Part shown: positions 1 to 6,113 of the stretch, in pieces | How the letters are laid out: every line of letters starts with the position of its first letter | How positions within the stretch are numbered: position 1 is the stretch's first letter | DNA from: Muribaculaceae bacterium | GTDB lineage: Bacteria > Bacteroidota > Bacteroidia > Bacteroidales > Muribaculaceae | Length of the DNA: 7,186 nt | Assembly (NCBI GenBank): GCA_029052265.1 | Contig: JAIDJJ010000349.1 | Coordinates: forward strand, 1 to 7,186 | Direction of reading: 5' to 3' | The notes under the pieces: generated by a model | What the model was told of the DNA's origin: nothing | What the model saw: the letters and a program-made list of their open reading frames with translations, nothing else | Databases searched by the model: none | Program-made: the position numbers and the translations under genes

Positions 1-51
1 ATGTTCAGACTGGCCACACTATACTCCTGACATTTCCCTCTACCAACCTGG

Positions 52-81
52 AAAATCCGCTGACCCAAAATCCGCTGACCC
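52..81. repeat. Perfect 15-base tandem duplication
   Basis: The unit AAAATCCGCTGACCC occurs twice with no gap, at 52-66 and 67-81. Read on the minus strand it is GGGTCAGCGGATTTT. It sits inside the suspected insertion-sequence end and may be a paired transposase binding site. Confidence 0.9.
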
Positions 82-82
82 G

Positions 83-103
83 TTGTGTTCAGATTTGTGT
101 TCA
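83..103. repeat. Direct repeat of TTGTGTTCA, 12-base period
   Basis: The nonamer TTGTGTTCA is found at 83-91 and 95-103, separated by GAT. A shorter copy, TGTTCAG, is at 2-8. The last copy may be the actual terminus of the element described at 1-103. Confidence 0.8.
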
Positions 104-145
104 AAGTAAAAGAAAAAGCAGCTACGATTTGTTTCGTAACTGCTT
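103..145 (-). terminator. Rho-independent terminator of the tRNA gene
   Basis: On the minus strand the hairpin arm AAGCAG pairs with CTGCTT (140-145 with 116-121). One mismatch follows, then CGTA pairs with TACG (135-138 with 123-126), around an 8-base loop. The hairpin runs straight into a T-rich tract (117 down to about 104, plus-strand A-rich). It lies 13 bases beyond the tRNA 3' end. Stem, position and T tract all fit an intrinsic terminator for the tRNA transcript. Confidence 0.8.
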
Positions 146-158
146 GATTTCTAATAAG

Positions 159-232
159 TGGTCCCACTTGGGCTTGAACCAAGGACTCCCTGATTATGAG
201 TCAGGTGCTCTGACCAACTGAGCTATAGGACC
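159..232 (-). tRNA. tRNA, anticodon CAT (elongator Met or Ile2)
   Basis: A complete 74-base cloverleaf folds on the minus strand. The acceptor stem GGTCCTA pairs with TGGGACC (one T-G pair), followed by discriminator A at 159. The D arm is GCTC/GAGC. The anticodon stem CCTGA/TCAGG closes the 7-base loop CTCATAA, with anticodon CAT at 198-196. The variable loop has 5 bases, and the T arm is CTTGG/CCAAG around TTCAAGC. The 3' CCA is not encoded, so it must be added after transcription. It is not an initiator: bases 1 and 72 pair, and the anticodon stem lacks the run of three G-C pairs. CAT is read as Met by elongator tRNA, or as Ile (ATA codons) after lysidine modification by TilS. Both kinds share the loop seen here, so identity is left open. 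Promoter and terminator flank it, giving a single-gene transcript. Confidence 0.97.
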
Positions 233-247
233 CCGCTTTTGCGAGTG

Positions 248-279
248 CAAAGTTATATCTATTTTTTCTATTTTCCAAA
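248..279 (-). promoter_or_regulatory. Bacteroidota-type promoter of the tRNA gene
   Basis: On the minus strand TTTG (279-276) is followed after exactly 20 bases by TAACTTTG (255-248). This matches the primary sigma-factor consensus of Bacteroidota (TTTG or TTG at -33, TAnnTTTG at -7). Transcription would begin around 240-242, about 10 bases before the tRNA. The motif continues as TAACTTTGCACT, identical over 12 bases to the promoter before pyrE. Confidence 0.85.
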
Positions 280-285
280 TTTTTC

Positions 286-316
286 TTGTTTTTTTATTGT
301 TTTAATGTTAATTTTG
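286..316 (+). promoter_or_regulatory. Possible promoter for prmC-recX-comF
   Basis: TTG (286-288) and TAATTTTG (309-316) are separated by 20 bases, which fits the Bacteroidota consensus on the plus strand. It would be back to back with the tRNA promoter. Transcription would start near 322-325, leaving an unusually long leader of about 150 bases before prmC. The region is AT-rich, so a chance match is possible. No better candidate was seen nearer the gene. Apart from the two promoters, the 233-472 spacer shows nothing I can name. Confidence 0.45.
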
Positions 317-472
317 TCCGTATATCATCTCTTTTATCTCGGGATAAATATTGCGCGTTTGGCAATCACGCATACACTATCGCCTTATATGTCAATCATT
401 AATACGCTCCAGACAGTATTTCAATGATGACGAGATGCCATAAATAGATGATATTAATTTTTTTTGAAAAAT

Positions 473-1312
473 ATGCACGAGACCTTAAAAAAATTACGAG
501 ATGCGCTTCGTCCCATATATGGAGACAGGGAAACGGAAGCAATCGTGAGAATACTGTTCCATCACCTGAAGGGATGGAACACTGTCGACATGCTGATGCA
601 TGAATCCGAACCCCTCTCCCCGTTTATAAAGGAGCAAACCGATAAAATCCTCGACAGATTGGTACGCCATGAGCCGATACAGTATATAACCGGGGAGGCG
701 CGATTCCACGGTATGGAACTCAAGGTAACTCCCGATGTACTCATACCCCGCCCGGAAACAGACGAACTGGTAGACATCATTGTAGCAGACAATGATGATA
801 CAGAAGACCTCTCTGTGCTCGACATAGCCACCGGATCGGGATGCATAGCAATCGCTCTCGCCAGGGCTCTTAAGTTTCCTGTCGTCTTTGCTCTCGATAT
901 CTCCGGGAAAGCCCTGAATGTTGCGGAAGAGAACTCCCGCGCCCTAAAAACAAAAATCGAATTTATACAATCCGATATATTCAACTGGGAACCTCTCCGT
1001 AAATTTGACATAATTGTAAGCAACCCTCCATATATCAGTGAAAGCGAGAAAAAGGATATGGAGCCAAACGTACTTGACTATGAACCCGCTTCCGCACTGT
1101 TTGTCCCTGACTCCAACCCGCTTATATTTTACACAAGGATAACCGCCATAGCCGCCGGCGCACTCAACCCCGGAGGCAGACTGTACTTTGAGATAAATCC
1201 GCTACATGCCACGGAACTCGCCCGGCATATCGAGTCTGCAGGCTTTCAATTCGTGGAAACGATACGTGACTCTTATGGTAAAGAGCGATTTATCAAGGCA
1301 ACCAAATCCTGA
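473..1312 (+). CDS. prmC: Peptide chain release factor N5-glutamine methyltransferase (PrmC/HemK)
   Basis: Transfers a methyl group from S-adenosylmethionine to the glutamine of the GGQ motif in release factors RF1 and RF2, which raises termination efficiency; a cytosolic enzyme. The 279-residue protein has the usual family length. It has an N-terminal helical domain that binds the release factor (about 1-75), the linker motif IPRPETDELV (about 91-100), the SAM-binding glycine loop LDIATGSGCIAIA (about 116-128), and the catalytic NPPY tetrad at 184-187 that holds the substrate glutamine. A conserved tail, YGKERFI, ends the fold. I chose ATG at 473; TTG at 464 in the same frame would add three residues, but ATG is the normal choice and no Shine-Dalgarno decides between them. 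The A/T-rich sequence just upstream is typical of Bacteroidota starts. recX follows after 10 bases, so the two are probably cotranscribed. Confidence 0.96.
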   Translation: MHETLKKLRDALRPIYGDRETEAIVRILFHHLKGWNTVDMLMHESEPLSPFIKEQTDKILDRLVRHEPIQYITGEARFHGMELKVTPDVLIPRPETDELVDIIVADNDDTEDLSVLDIATGSGCIAIALARALKFPVVFALDISGKALNVAEENSRALKTKIEFIQSDIFNWEPLRKFDIIVSNPPYISESEKKDMEPNVLDYEPASALFVPDSNPLIFYTRITAIAAGALNPGGRLYFEINPLHATELARHIESAGFQFVETIRDSYGKERFIKATKS

Positions 1313-1322
1313 CACCGACAAA

Positions 1323-1814
1323 ATGAAAAGCAAGAAACCAGTCACAGTCGACGCAGCACGCATTCGCATGGCAGACTTATGCGCCCGGTCAGAACAATGC
1401 GAACATGACATCCGACAGAAGCTTTTTAAAATGGGACTCCCCTCTTCTCAGTCGAATGAAGTCATATCATATCTCACCAACAATCGTTTTCTCGACAACT
1501 CAAGGTTTGCAAGAAGTTTCGCACGCGACAAATGCCGGTTTTCCGGATGGGGGAAGTATAAGATACGGATGGCTCTCGCCGCAAAACGGATCTCTTCAGC
1601 CGATATTTCCGAAGGTCTTGACGCAATCGAAACAGATGATTACTCCGGCGCCCTGCGCCGCACCGCCTCAGCGAAAGCCCGGACTCTCGACCTTTTCGGA
1701 GAAGACGCCAGAGAAAACCGCATGAAACTATACAGGCACATCCTCTCAAGAGGCTTCGAGCCACAACTTGCATCCGATATGGTCAAGACAATTCTGAAAG
1801 AAAGCGCGACATGA
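1323..1814 (+). CDS. recX: Regulatory protein RecX
   Basis: RecX binds RecA filaments and modulates (usually inhibits) RecA recombinase and coprotease activity. The 163-residue protein has the three-helix repeats of the family. The first is around ARSEQCEHDIRQKLFKMG (21-38). The second holds the family hallmark FLDNSRFARSFARDK (56-70) followed by GWGKYKIRMAL (75-85), which corresponds to the usual D-x-RFA...GxxxI signature. The last repeat carries LYRHILSRGFE (136-146). The open frame extends back to 1206, but that would overlap prmC by more than 100 bases and add an unrelated tail. ATG 1323, 10 bases after prmC, gives a normal family length. Its stop overlaps the comF start (ATGA at 1811-1814), which suggests translational coupling. 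Confidence 0.9.
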   Translation: MKSKKPVTVDAARIRMADLCARSEQCEHDIRQKLFKMGLPSSQSNEVISYLTNNRFLDNSRFARSFARDKCRFSGWGKYKIRMALAAKRISSADISEGLDAIETDDYSGALRRTASAKARTLDLFGEDARENRMKLYRHILSRGFEPQLASDMVKTILKESAT

Positions 1815-2500
1815 CAGGCTGGCTTAACGACATCCTTAATTTTGCGTTCCCTGCCACATGCCATGTGTGCGACGGAAAACTCGCCCCTCACGAACGCTTC
1901 GCGTGCTCGCATTGCCTCACCGCGCTGCCACGCACCGGATATCACCGCCGCAGCCCAAACCCCATGGAGGAACGTCTCGCAGGAAAAGCTAAATTTATAA
2001 AAGCCACCGGCCACTTCTTTTATACACGAGGGTCAGCCCTCTCCATACTTATACAGGACATGAAATACCGACGTTTCCCCGGCATAGGGGAAATGCTCGG
2101 GAGGATTGCCGGAGAAGAACTGTTCGCTTCCGGATTCTTTGCCGACACCGACATTATACTACCGGTCCCCATGCACTTTTTCAAGCAGGCGCGCCGAGGA
2201 TACAACCAGACATTCCATATAGCAAAAGGGATCTCGGAAGCTACAGGAATCCCCGTCTCGACAGTCCTGAAAGCATCCCGCCCCCACAAGACACAGACAT
2301 CAATGACACTGCAACAGCGTCTTGACAACACCTCCGGAATATTTTCACTCCCCGATCCCTCCACACTTGCAAACAAGGGGATACTTCTCATAGACGATGT
2401 CTGCACCACAGGATCCACATTGATATCAGCAGCCTCCACTATCAACAAGGCACTCCCTGCAACATCCATTTCAATCCTCACCATCGGTGTCACTTTCTGA
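1811..2500 (+). CDS. comF: ComF family protein (phosphoribosyltransferase-like)
   Basis: ComF proteins combine an N-terminal zinc finger with a type I phosphoribosyltransferase (PRTase) fold. In competent bacteria they are needed for DNA uptake or handling of internalised single strands, but in many species the role is untested. The 229 residues show two CxxC pairs (C17, C20, C32, C35). Next come the family motif LPVPMHFFKQARRGYNQ (117-133), with the R-G-[FY]-N-Q element, and the PRPP-binding loop ILLIDDVCTTGST (191-203) with its paired aspartates D195/D196. The first hydrophobic residues (WLNDILNFAFP) are typical of the family and not a signal peptide. The start overlaps the recX stop by four bases. 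About 70 bases after comF hold no clear terminator before the pyrE promoter; a weak bulged hairpin at about 2529-2553 lacks a convincing T tract. The fold is certain, the biological role here is not. Confidence 0.93.
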   Translation: MTGWLNDILNFAFPATCHVCDGKLAPHERFACSHCLTALPRTGYHRRSPNPMEERLAGKAKFIKATGHFFYTRGSALSILIQDMKYRRFPGIGEMLGRIAGEELFASGFFADTDIILPVPMHFFKQARRGYNQTFHIAKGISEATGIPVSTVLKASRPHKTQTSMTLQQRLDNTSGIFSLPDPSTLANKGILLIDDVCTTGSTLISAASTINKALPATSISILTIGVTF

Positions 2501-2570
2501 GAGGCACAACGTTCATTAACACATTTTTGCATTTCAACAAATCTTTTTGATGCCGATTTAATGTTTTATA

Positions 2571-2602
2571 TTTGGATGTTTTTACAGATAGATGTAACTT
2601 TG
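2571..2602 (+). promoter_or_regulatory. Bacteroidota-type promoter of the pyrE operon
   Basis: TTTG (2571-2574), then exactly 20 bases, then TAACTTTG (2595-2602), a full match to the Bacteroidota -33/-7 consensus. Transcription should begin at about 2608-2612, leaving a leader of about 70 bases before pyrE. That leader can form a small hairpin, CCGGG/CTCGG with loop CATC (2626-2639). No T-rich terminator tract directly follows the hairpin, so attenuation by pyrimidines is only a possibility. Confidence 0.85.
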
Positions 2603-2677
2603 CACTTTCGTGGAAGCCCCAAAAACCGGGCATCCTCGGATCTACAGGTCTTTTAATTAAAATAATAGCACTGTATT

Positions 2678-3322
2678 ATGAAAAAACCGGAAAGAATTCT
2701 TGCCGAGAAACTCCTTCAGATCAGCGCCATCAAGCTCCAGCCGCAAAATCCGTTCGTCTGGGCTTCTGGCTGGAACTCTCCCATCTACAACGACAACCGT
2801 CGTATACTCTCCTATCCTGACATCAGGAATTTCATAAAGGTGGAATTTGCACGCACCATACTTGAGCATTTCCCGGATGTCGAGGCGATCGCCGGAGTGG
2901 CAACCGGAGCGATAGCCATCGGTGCAATCGTGGCAGACACTCTCGGACTCCCTTATGTATACGTCCGCGCCACCCCTAAAGACCATGGGCTTGAAAACCT
3001 CATCGAAGGGAATCTCATGCCGGGTAAAAAAGTGGTGGTGATCGAAGATCTTGTCTCCACAGGAGGAAGCTCCCTTAAGACTGTGGAAATCCTCCAGACA
3101 TATGGAAGCGAAGTAATCGGCATGACATGCCTTTTCAGCTACCAGTTCCCGATGGCGGTGAAAAGGTTTCATGAGGCAGACATAACCCTCGCCCCGCTCT
3201 GCACATATCCGGTGATGATCGAAGTGGCGGAAGAGATACATTACATCAGCCCCGCCGAGGCGGACGCCCTACGCGAATGGAGGGAAGATCCCGCTGACTG
3301 GGCGCCCGAATTCAAAGAATAA
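2678..3322 (+). CDS. pyrE: Orotate phosphoribosyltransferase
   Basis: Joins orotate and PRPP to give orotidine 5'-monophosphate and pyrophosphate, the fifth step of de novo UMP synthesis, in the cytosol. The 214-residue protein has standard length. Visible elements are the substrate-binding stretch SGWNSPIYNDNR (30-41), the GVATGAIAIG segment (73-82), the mobile catalytic loop VRATPKDHG (96-104) with the lysine and histidine that reach across the dimer, and the PRPP loop VVVIEDLVSTGGSS (119-132) with the E-D pair. The start is ATG 2678, about 70 bases after a strong promoter. The SRPBCC gene follows after 17 bases and is probably on the same transcript. It lies next to comF, another PRTase-fold protein, but the promoter between them indicates separate transcription units. 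Confidence 0.97.
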   Translation: MKKPERILAEKLLQISAIKLQPQNPFVWASGWNSPIYNDNRRILSYPDIRNFIKVEFARTILEHFPDVEAIAGVATGAIAIGAIVADTLGLPYVYVRATPKDHGLENLIEGNLMPGKKVVVIEDLVSTGGSSLKTVEILQTYGSEVIGMTCLFSYQFPMAVKRFHEADITLAPLCTYPVMIEVAEEIHYISPAEADALREWREDPADWAPEFKE

Positions 3323-3339
3323 ACAGACACTAATATAAT

Positions 3340-3777
3340 ATGGCAACATACAAAAGCGACGATGTTTTGCTCCTGGCTCCGGCGGAGTCTGTGTTTGCAA
3401 AACTTTCCAACCTTGAAAATCTCCGTTCTCTTCTTGAGAAAGTACCTGCCGACCAGATTCCGGCAGACAAAATGGAGATGTTCAACAGTATTACCATCAC
3501 TCCTGACGCAATAACGGTGCCGGGAGGTCCGGTAGGCGCGCTTACTTTCCGTGTAAAAGAGAAAACGTCCCCCTCCCTCATACGTCTTGAAGGGGAAGGA
3601 TCGCCTGTGCCCCTTTCCCTTTCAATGAAAATCACCCCTGATTCGGAAGCCACCTCAAAGGCGCAGGTGGTGATCGACATTGAAATCCCTGCCATGCTGA
3701 AGCCTATGGTAGGCGGACATATCCAGAAGATGGCTGACCAGTTCGGACAGGTGCTGAAGGCAATTCCTTTCGCATGA
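3340..3777 (+). CDS. SRPBCC (START-like) domain protein, function unknown
   Basis: A 145-residue soluble protein without signal peptide. The pattern is that of a small helix-grip fold: an N-terminal strand (YKSDDVLLLAPAESVFAKLSNLENLRSLL, about 4-32) with the typical helix after the A-x-x-V-F-x-x-L step, a run of alternating strands (about 48-116), and a long C-terminal helix (about 118-143, MLKPMVGGHIQKMADQFGQVLKAI) that would close a hydrophobic cavity. Members of this superfamily bind lipids or other hydrophobic ligands; no ligand can be named here. In my recollection a protein like this commonly follows pyrE in Bacteroidales. It is 17 bases behind pyrE, and its stop overlaps the next start (ATGA at 3774-3777), so it is probably coexpressed with both. 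A role in pyrimidine synthesis is not shown by the sequence. Confidence 0.8.
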   Translation: MATYKSDDVLLLAPAESVFAKLSNLENLRSLLEKVPADQIPADKMEMFNSITITPDAITVPGGPVGALTFRVKEKTSPSLIRLEGEGSPVPLSLSMKITPDSEATSKAQVVIDIEIPAMLKPMVGGHIQKMADQFGQVLKAIPFA

Positions 3778-4295
3778 GAAATTTTCCGGCTGCAATCTGT
3801 GTCACGGCGGCGGCAATCGTTATCTCAGGCTGCCAGACCGTCGACAGCGACAACATCCCCGCAGCCCCGGTGAATATCATTCTCGCTGACGCCGGCACAT
3901 GGAACACTTACGGAGTGTCAGGATTCGGATCAAGCCGGCGGTTCATTCTTGCAACGGGAGTACGGGAACCATCAGGATTCCCCTATTCCCAGACAAGCGC
4001 CACCGGATTTGGGGGAGTCCTGCTGATCAACGGCATGGACCCATTCACAGCCACCACAGACACTCCGCTCGCCTACGACCTCGCATGCCCGGTGGAAAGA
4101 AAGTCAGACGTGAGAGTGGAAGTGGAAACCGGGCTATATGAAGCGGTATGCCCGCAATGCGGGTCGCATTATGACGTGACAATGGGTGGAGGCGCACCTC
4201 TTTCCGGACCAGCCGCATCCGGATCTACCAAATACGGGCTACGGAGATACCGCTGCCTACCCTCCGGAAGCGGAGGCTATATTATAACCAACTGA
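3774..4295 (+). CDS. Putative lipoprotein with an altered Rieske-like domain
   Basis: 173 residues with a hydrophobic leader ending in the lipobox VISGC (cleavage before C20), so a membrane-anchored lipoprotein. The C-terminal half follows a Rieske ferredoxin layout. A strand GVLLING (81-87) leads to AYDLACP (100-106), which is where Rieske proteins have C-x-H. Then comes CPQCGSHYD (126-134), where they have C-P-x-H-G-S-x-[FY], followed by GAPLSGPA (140-147) and LRRYRC (156-161), matching the usual G-x-x-x-x-GPA...L-x-x-Y ending. Both cluster histidines appear lost: position 107 is V and position 129 is C. The remaining candidates C105, C126 and C129, with H132 or C161, could bind zinc, an iron-sulfur centre of mixed ligation, or nothing. 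ATG 3774 overlaps the preceding stop, and no signal for separate transcription is visible. The lipoprotein call is firm; the Rieske kinship is inference from motif order. Confidence 0.75.
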   Translation: MRNFPAAICVTAAAIVISGCQTVDSDNIPAAPVNIILADAGTWNTYGVSGFGSSRRFILATGVREPSGFPYSQTSATGFGGVLLINGMDPFTATTDTPLAYDLACPVERKSDVRVEVETGLYEAVCPQCGSHYDVTMGGGAPLSGPAASGSTKYGLRRYRCLPSGSGGYIITN

Positions 4296-4343
4296 AACGG
4301 TCTCACCGCCTAAACACCGGCTGACCGGCAGAGTATCTTGAAT

Positions 4344-4997
4344 ATGGACTTTATAGAAAGTCTCTTCTATATGATTTGGCGCGGAATCGCCATAGGCATC
4401 CTCATCTCCGCCCCCATGGGGCCGGTGGGGATACTGTGTATCCAGCGCACACTTGACAAGGGCAGACGCCCCGGGTTCTACACCGGGGTGGGTGCCTCCA
4501 TTTCCGATCTTTTTTACTGCCTGCTGACCGGATTCGGTCTGTCATTCATTCAAGAGTTTATCGAACGCAACCAGAATGTGATCCAGCTTGTCGGCAGCGC
4601 AGTCCTGATAGGATTCAGCATATATCTTTTCCGTAAGAATCCGGCATCCACATTAAAGCCGGCATCCCAGGCTGAACCGGTCTCACCTAAAAAGAACATT
4701 CTCGGAGGATTCCTATTCACCTTCTCCAATCCGCTCATACTGTTTCTTATCATCGGGCTCTTCGCACGGTTCAACTTCCCGGTGCCCGACGTAAAATTCT
4801 ACCACTACATCGTAGGGTATATCTCCATATGTCTGGGCGCACTCGCATGGTGGTGGTTTGTGACGTTTGCCGTCGACAAAGTGAGAGCCCATTTCAACGT
4901 GCGGTCAATGTGGCTGATCAACCGTATTATCGGTGTCATCATCCTTCTGTTCTCCATCGTCGGCATCGTCACCGGCATATCCAATCTCATTTCATAA
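4344..4997 (+). CDS. LysE/RhtB family transporter
   Basis: An inner-membrane protein of 217 residues, the usual length for the LysE/RhtB exporter superfamily, whose known members export amino acids such as lysine, arginine, threonine or homoserine. Six hydrophobic segments are visible at about 10-32, 44-66, 78-95, 119-142, 153-176 and 191-213. The conserved first-helix motif APMGPVGILCIQRTLDKG (23-40) corresponds to the family P-G-P segment, and FSNPLIL (127-133) to the conserved N-P in helix four. A hydrophilic loop (about 97-118) lies between helices three and four. I chose ATG 4344; an in-frame TTG at 4338 would add two residues. The substrate cannot be told from sequence. Its TAA stop shares a base with the next start (TAATG at 4995-4999). 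The 48 bases before it hold no clear terminator, so it probably belongs to the pyrE operon. Confidence 0.9.
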   Translation: MDFIESLFYMIWRGIAIGILISAPMGPVGILCIQRTLDKGRRPGFYTGVGASISDLFYCLLTGFGLSFIQEFIERNQNVIQLVGSAVLIGFSIYLFRKNPASTLKPASQAEPVSPKKNILGGFLFTFSNPLILFLIIGLFARFNFPVPDVKFYHYIVGYISICLGALAWWWFVTFAVDKVRAHFNVRSMWLINRIIGVIILLFSIVGIVTGISNLIS

Positions 4998-6064
4998 TGA
5001 CACCCCGGCTCCTCTTATCTCTCTGTGCCGCGGCTGTCTTTTCCGCCATTGTATCCCCTCCGCATAATTCTCCGGGATCACACTGGAACAAAGGGAGAGG
5101 ATACCTTCCGTTCCGACACGCCACTTCCGACGCTATCGAAATCAACAATCAGACTCCGGATGTAGACTCCGACGGTATATCTTTACCTGACACCCTTTCC
5201 CGTTTTTCAATCACTTTCAGGGCTGCCAACCTTTCATTCCACCCTTCAAGACGCTTCACATACACCGATACTTCCGGCATAAGGCGACACCGTAAAAATC
5301 CGGAATGGAGTTTCTGGTTTGCAGACGCCAACGCCGACACCATATCTTTCACCGTTTACACCGAAGAGATCCCGGATCCCATTTCCTCATCAGCCGCAAT
5401 ACTAATTAAAGCCAACAGCAATGAGGGATCCATATCACAATCAGCAACCCTGACAGACGGGATCGACTGCTTCTCGGGAGTCAACATCTGGAAAGCTACT
5501 GCAGACGGCAGGCAAATACACATCTTTGCCGGCAACCACGGGCTCAAACCTGTCATGACCATACCTTGCGAATCTTTCCGACTCTCAGGATTCGGGTTCT
5601 CTGCATCTCCGGCAGCCCACATCCGCATCTCCGACATCTCTCTCTCCGATGAATCTGCCCAAGCCCTGCACCCTCATCCCGAATGGAAACATCCCGAGAG
5701 AATAAGGGAGCATCTTGACGAATCAAACGATCCCCTTGAAGGGTATTGGACCATCTACGACCGCTCTCTGGAAGAAACGTTGCTCACTCTCGGCGGCGAC
5801 TACCGGCTTGCCATCATAAAAGAAGAAGACCGCTATCTCATCATTTATCTTTCCGGAGCCCGAACGAATGCCGGAGTATGGCAACCGGGAATGATCAAAG
5901 GGATACTGACTCCCGATCCATTCCCTGCCACTTACAGCGTGACATGGTTTGATGCGGAAGGGAAACCTCTATATAAAGACATAAAAGCCCAGACCGGAGA
6001 AGGAGAAACACTGATGATACAGTTCCCGTACCAATCATCTGCCCTACGCCTGCGACGACTCTGA
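4997..6064 (+). CDS. Secreted protein of unknown function, two-domain
   Basis: I do not recognise this 355-residue protein. It begins with a signal peptide (MTPRLLLSLCAAAVFSAIVS, 1-20) without an obvious lipobox, so it is probably periplasmic or surface-exposed. Residues about 65-215 are rich in alternating hydrophobic strands (FSITFRAANLSF, WSFWFADANADTISFTVYTEE, VNIWKATADGRQIHIFAGN, AHIRISDISLS) and resemble a beta-sandwich such as a concanavalin-like fold. A charged linker (about 218-245) leads to a second beta-rich part (about 247-355), starting PLEGYWTIYDR and ending SALRLRRL, which could be a small barrel or sandwich. Cysteines C158 and C191 could form a disulfide. The open frame reaches back to 4829 but that overlaps the transporter. 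ATG 4997, sharing one base with the transporter stop, gives a clean signal peptide at the N-terminus. Coupling to the exporter suggests a shared role, which is unproven. Confidence 0.8.
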   Translation: MTPRLLLSLCAAAVFSAIVSPPHNSPGSHWNKGRGYLPFRHATSDAIEINNQTPDVDSDGISLPDTLSRFSITFRAANLSFHPSRRFTYTDTSGIRRHRKNPEWSFWFADANADTISFTVYTEEIPDPISSSAAILIKANSNEGSISQSATLTDGIDCFSGVNIWKATADGRQIHIFAGNHGLKPVMTIPCESFRLSGFGFSASPAAHIRISDISLSDESAQALHPHPEWKHPERIREHLDESNDPLEGYWTIYDRSLEETLLTLGGDYRLAIIKEEDRYLIIYLSGARTNAGVWQPGMIKGILTPDPFPATYSVTWFDAEGKPLYKDIKAQTGEGETLMIQFPYQSSALRLRRL

Positions 6065-6095
6065 ATACACCGGAATTTCAAGGACACGCTCTAAC

Positions 6096-6112
6096 GTTTT
6101 TTCAGAAAAAAC
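6096..6112. repeat. Perfect 7-bp inverted repeat before the recombinase start
   Basis: GTTTTTTCAGAAAAAAC reads as two perfectly complementary 7-base arms around CAG, ending two bases before the ATG at 6114. In RNA it would form a weak A-U hairpin at the translation start. As DNA, its TTTTTCAG half also occurs, inverted, at 7117-7124 beyond the gene. A role in autoregulation or as a recombinase site is possible but unproven. The rest of the spacer (6065-6095) holds no clear promoter. Confidence 0.7.
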
Positions 6113-6113
6113 T

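Larger units (their letters stand above)
1..103. mobile_element. Probable end of an insertion sequence (IS21-like?), partial
   Basis: No gene can be assigned here. The stretch is built from short direct repeats: a 15-base unit twice in tandem (52-81), TTGTGTTCA at 83-91 and 95-103, and TGTTCAG at 2-8 and 86-92. Repeated subterminal motifs of this kind are where transposases of IS21-family elements bind, and those elements start with TG and end with CA. The last repeat ends in CA at 103, directly before the A-rich tract of the tRNA terminator, so the element would run leftward out of the window. Plus-strand frame 2 is open from base 2 to a stop at 107-109 and frame 1 stops at 28-30, so either could be the tail of an upstream gene. 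The family assignment is inference from architecture and cannot be proved without the other end. Confidence 0.35.

Noticed and set aside
155..231. Plus-strand peptide resembling LGLNQGLPDYESGALTN
   Set aside because: It is the reverse complement of the tRNA gene translated, a known annotation artefact.
239..427. 62-residue plus-strand open frame of hydrophobic residues
   Set aside because: It begins with TTG near the start point of the tRNA promoter, spans both divergent promoters, and its F/Y/I-rich content is what AT-rich spacer DNA gives by chance.
562..1023. 153-residue minus-strand open frame
   Set aside because: It is the antisense shadow of prmC, whose motifs are unmistakable; the serine-rich translation matches no family.
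1206..1322. Longer recX start at 1206
   Set aside because: It would overlap the end of prmC by more than 100 bases and add 39 residues unlike the RecX family; ATG 1323 fits.
2529..2553. Hairpin after comF as a terminator
   Set aside because: The stem (GCA, TT bulge, TCAA with TTGA, TGC) is short and bulged and no T tract follows directly.
2657..3241. 194-residue minus-strand open frame
   Set aside because: Antisense shadow of pyrE, with no recognisable domain.
4296..4343. Small palindromes CGGT/ACCG and CCGG/CCGG before the exporter
   Set aside because: Only four base pairs each and no T tract, so not credible as terminators; read-through is more likely.
4829..4996. Longer start for the secreted protein at 4829
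   Set aside because: The extra 56 residues overlap the exporter and would bury the clear signal peptide starting at 4997.
6065..6113. Promoter before the recombinase at TAACGTTTT
   Set aside because: It does not keep the TAnnTTTG spacing and has no TTTG element 20 bases upstream.
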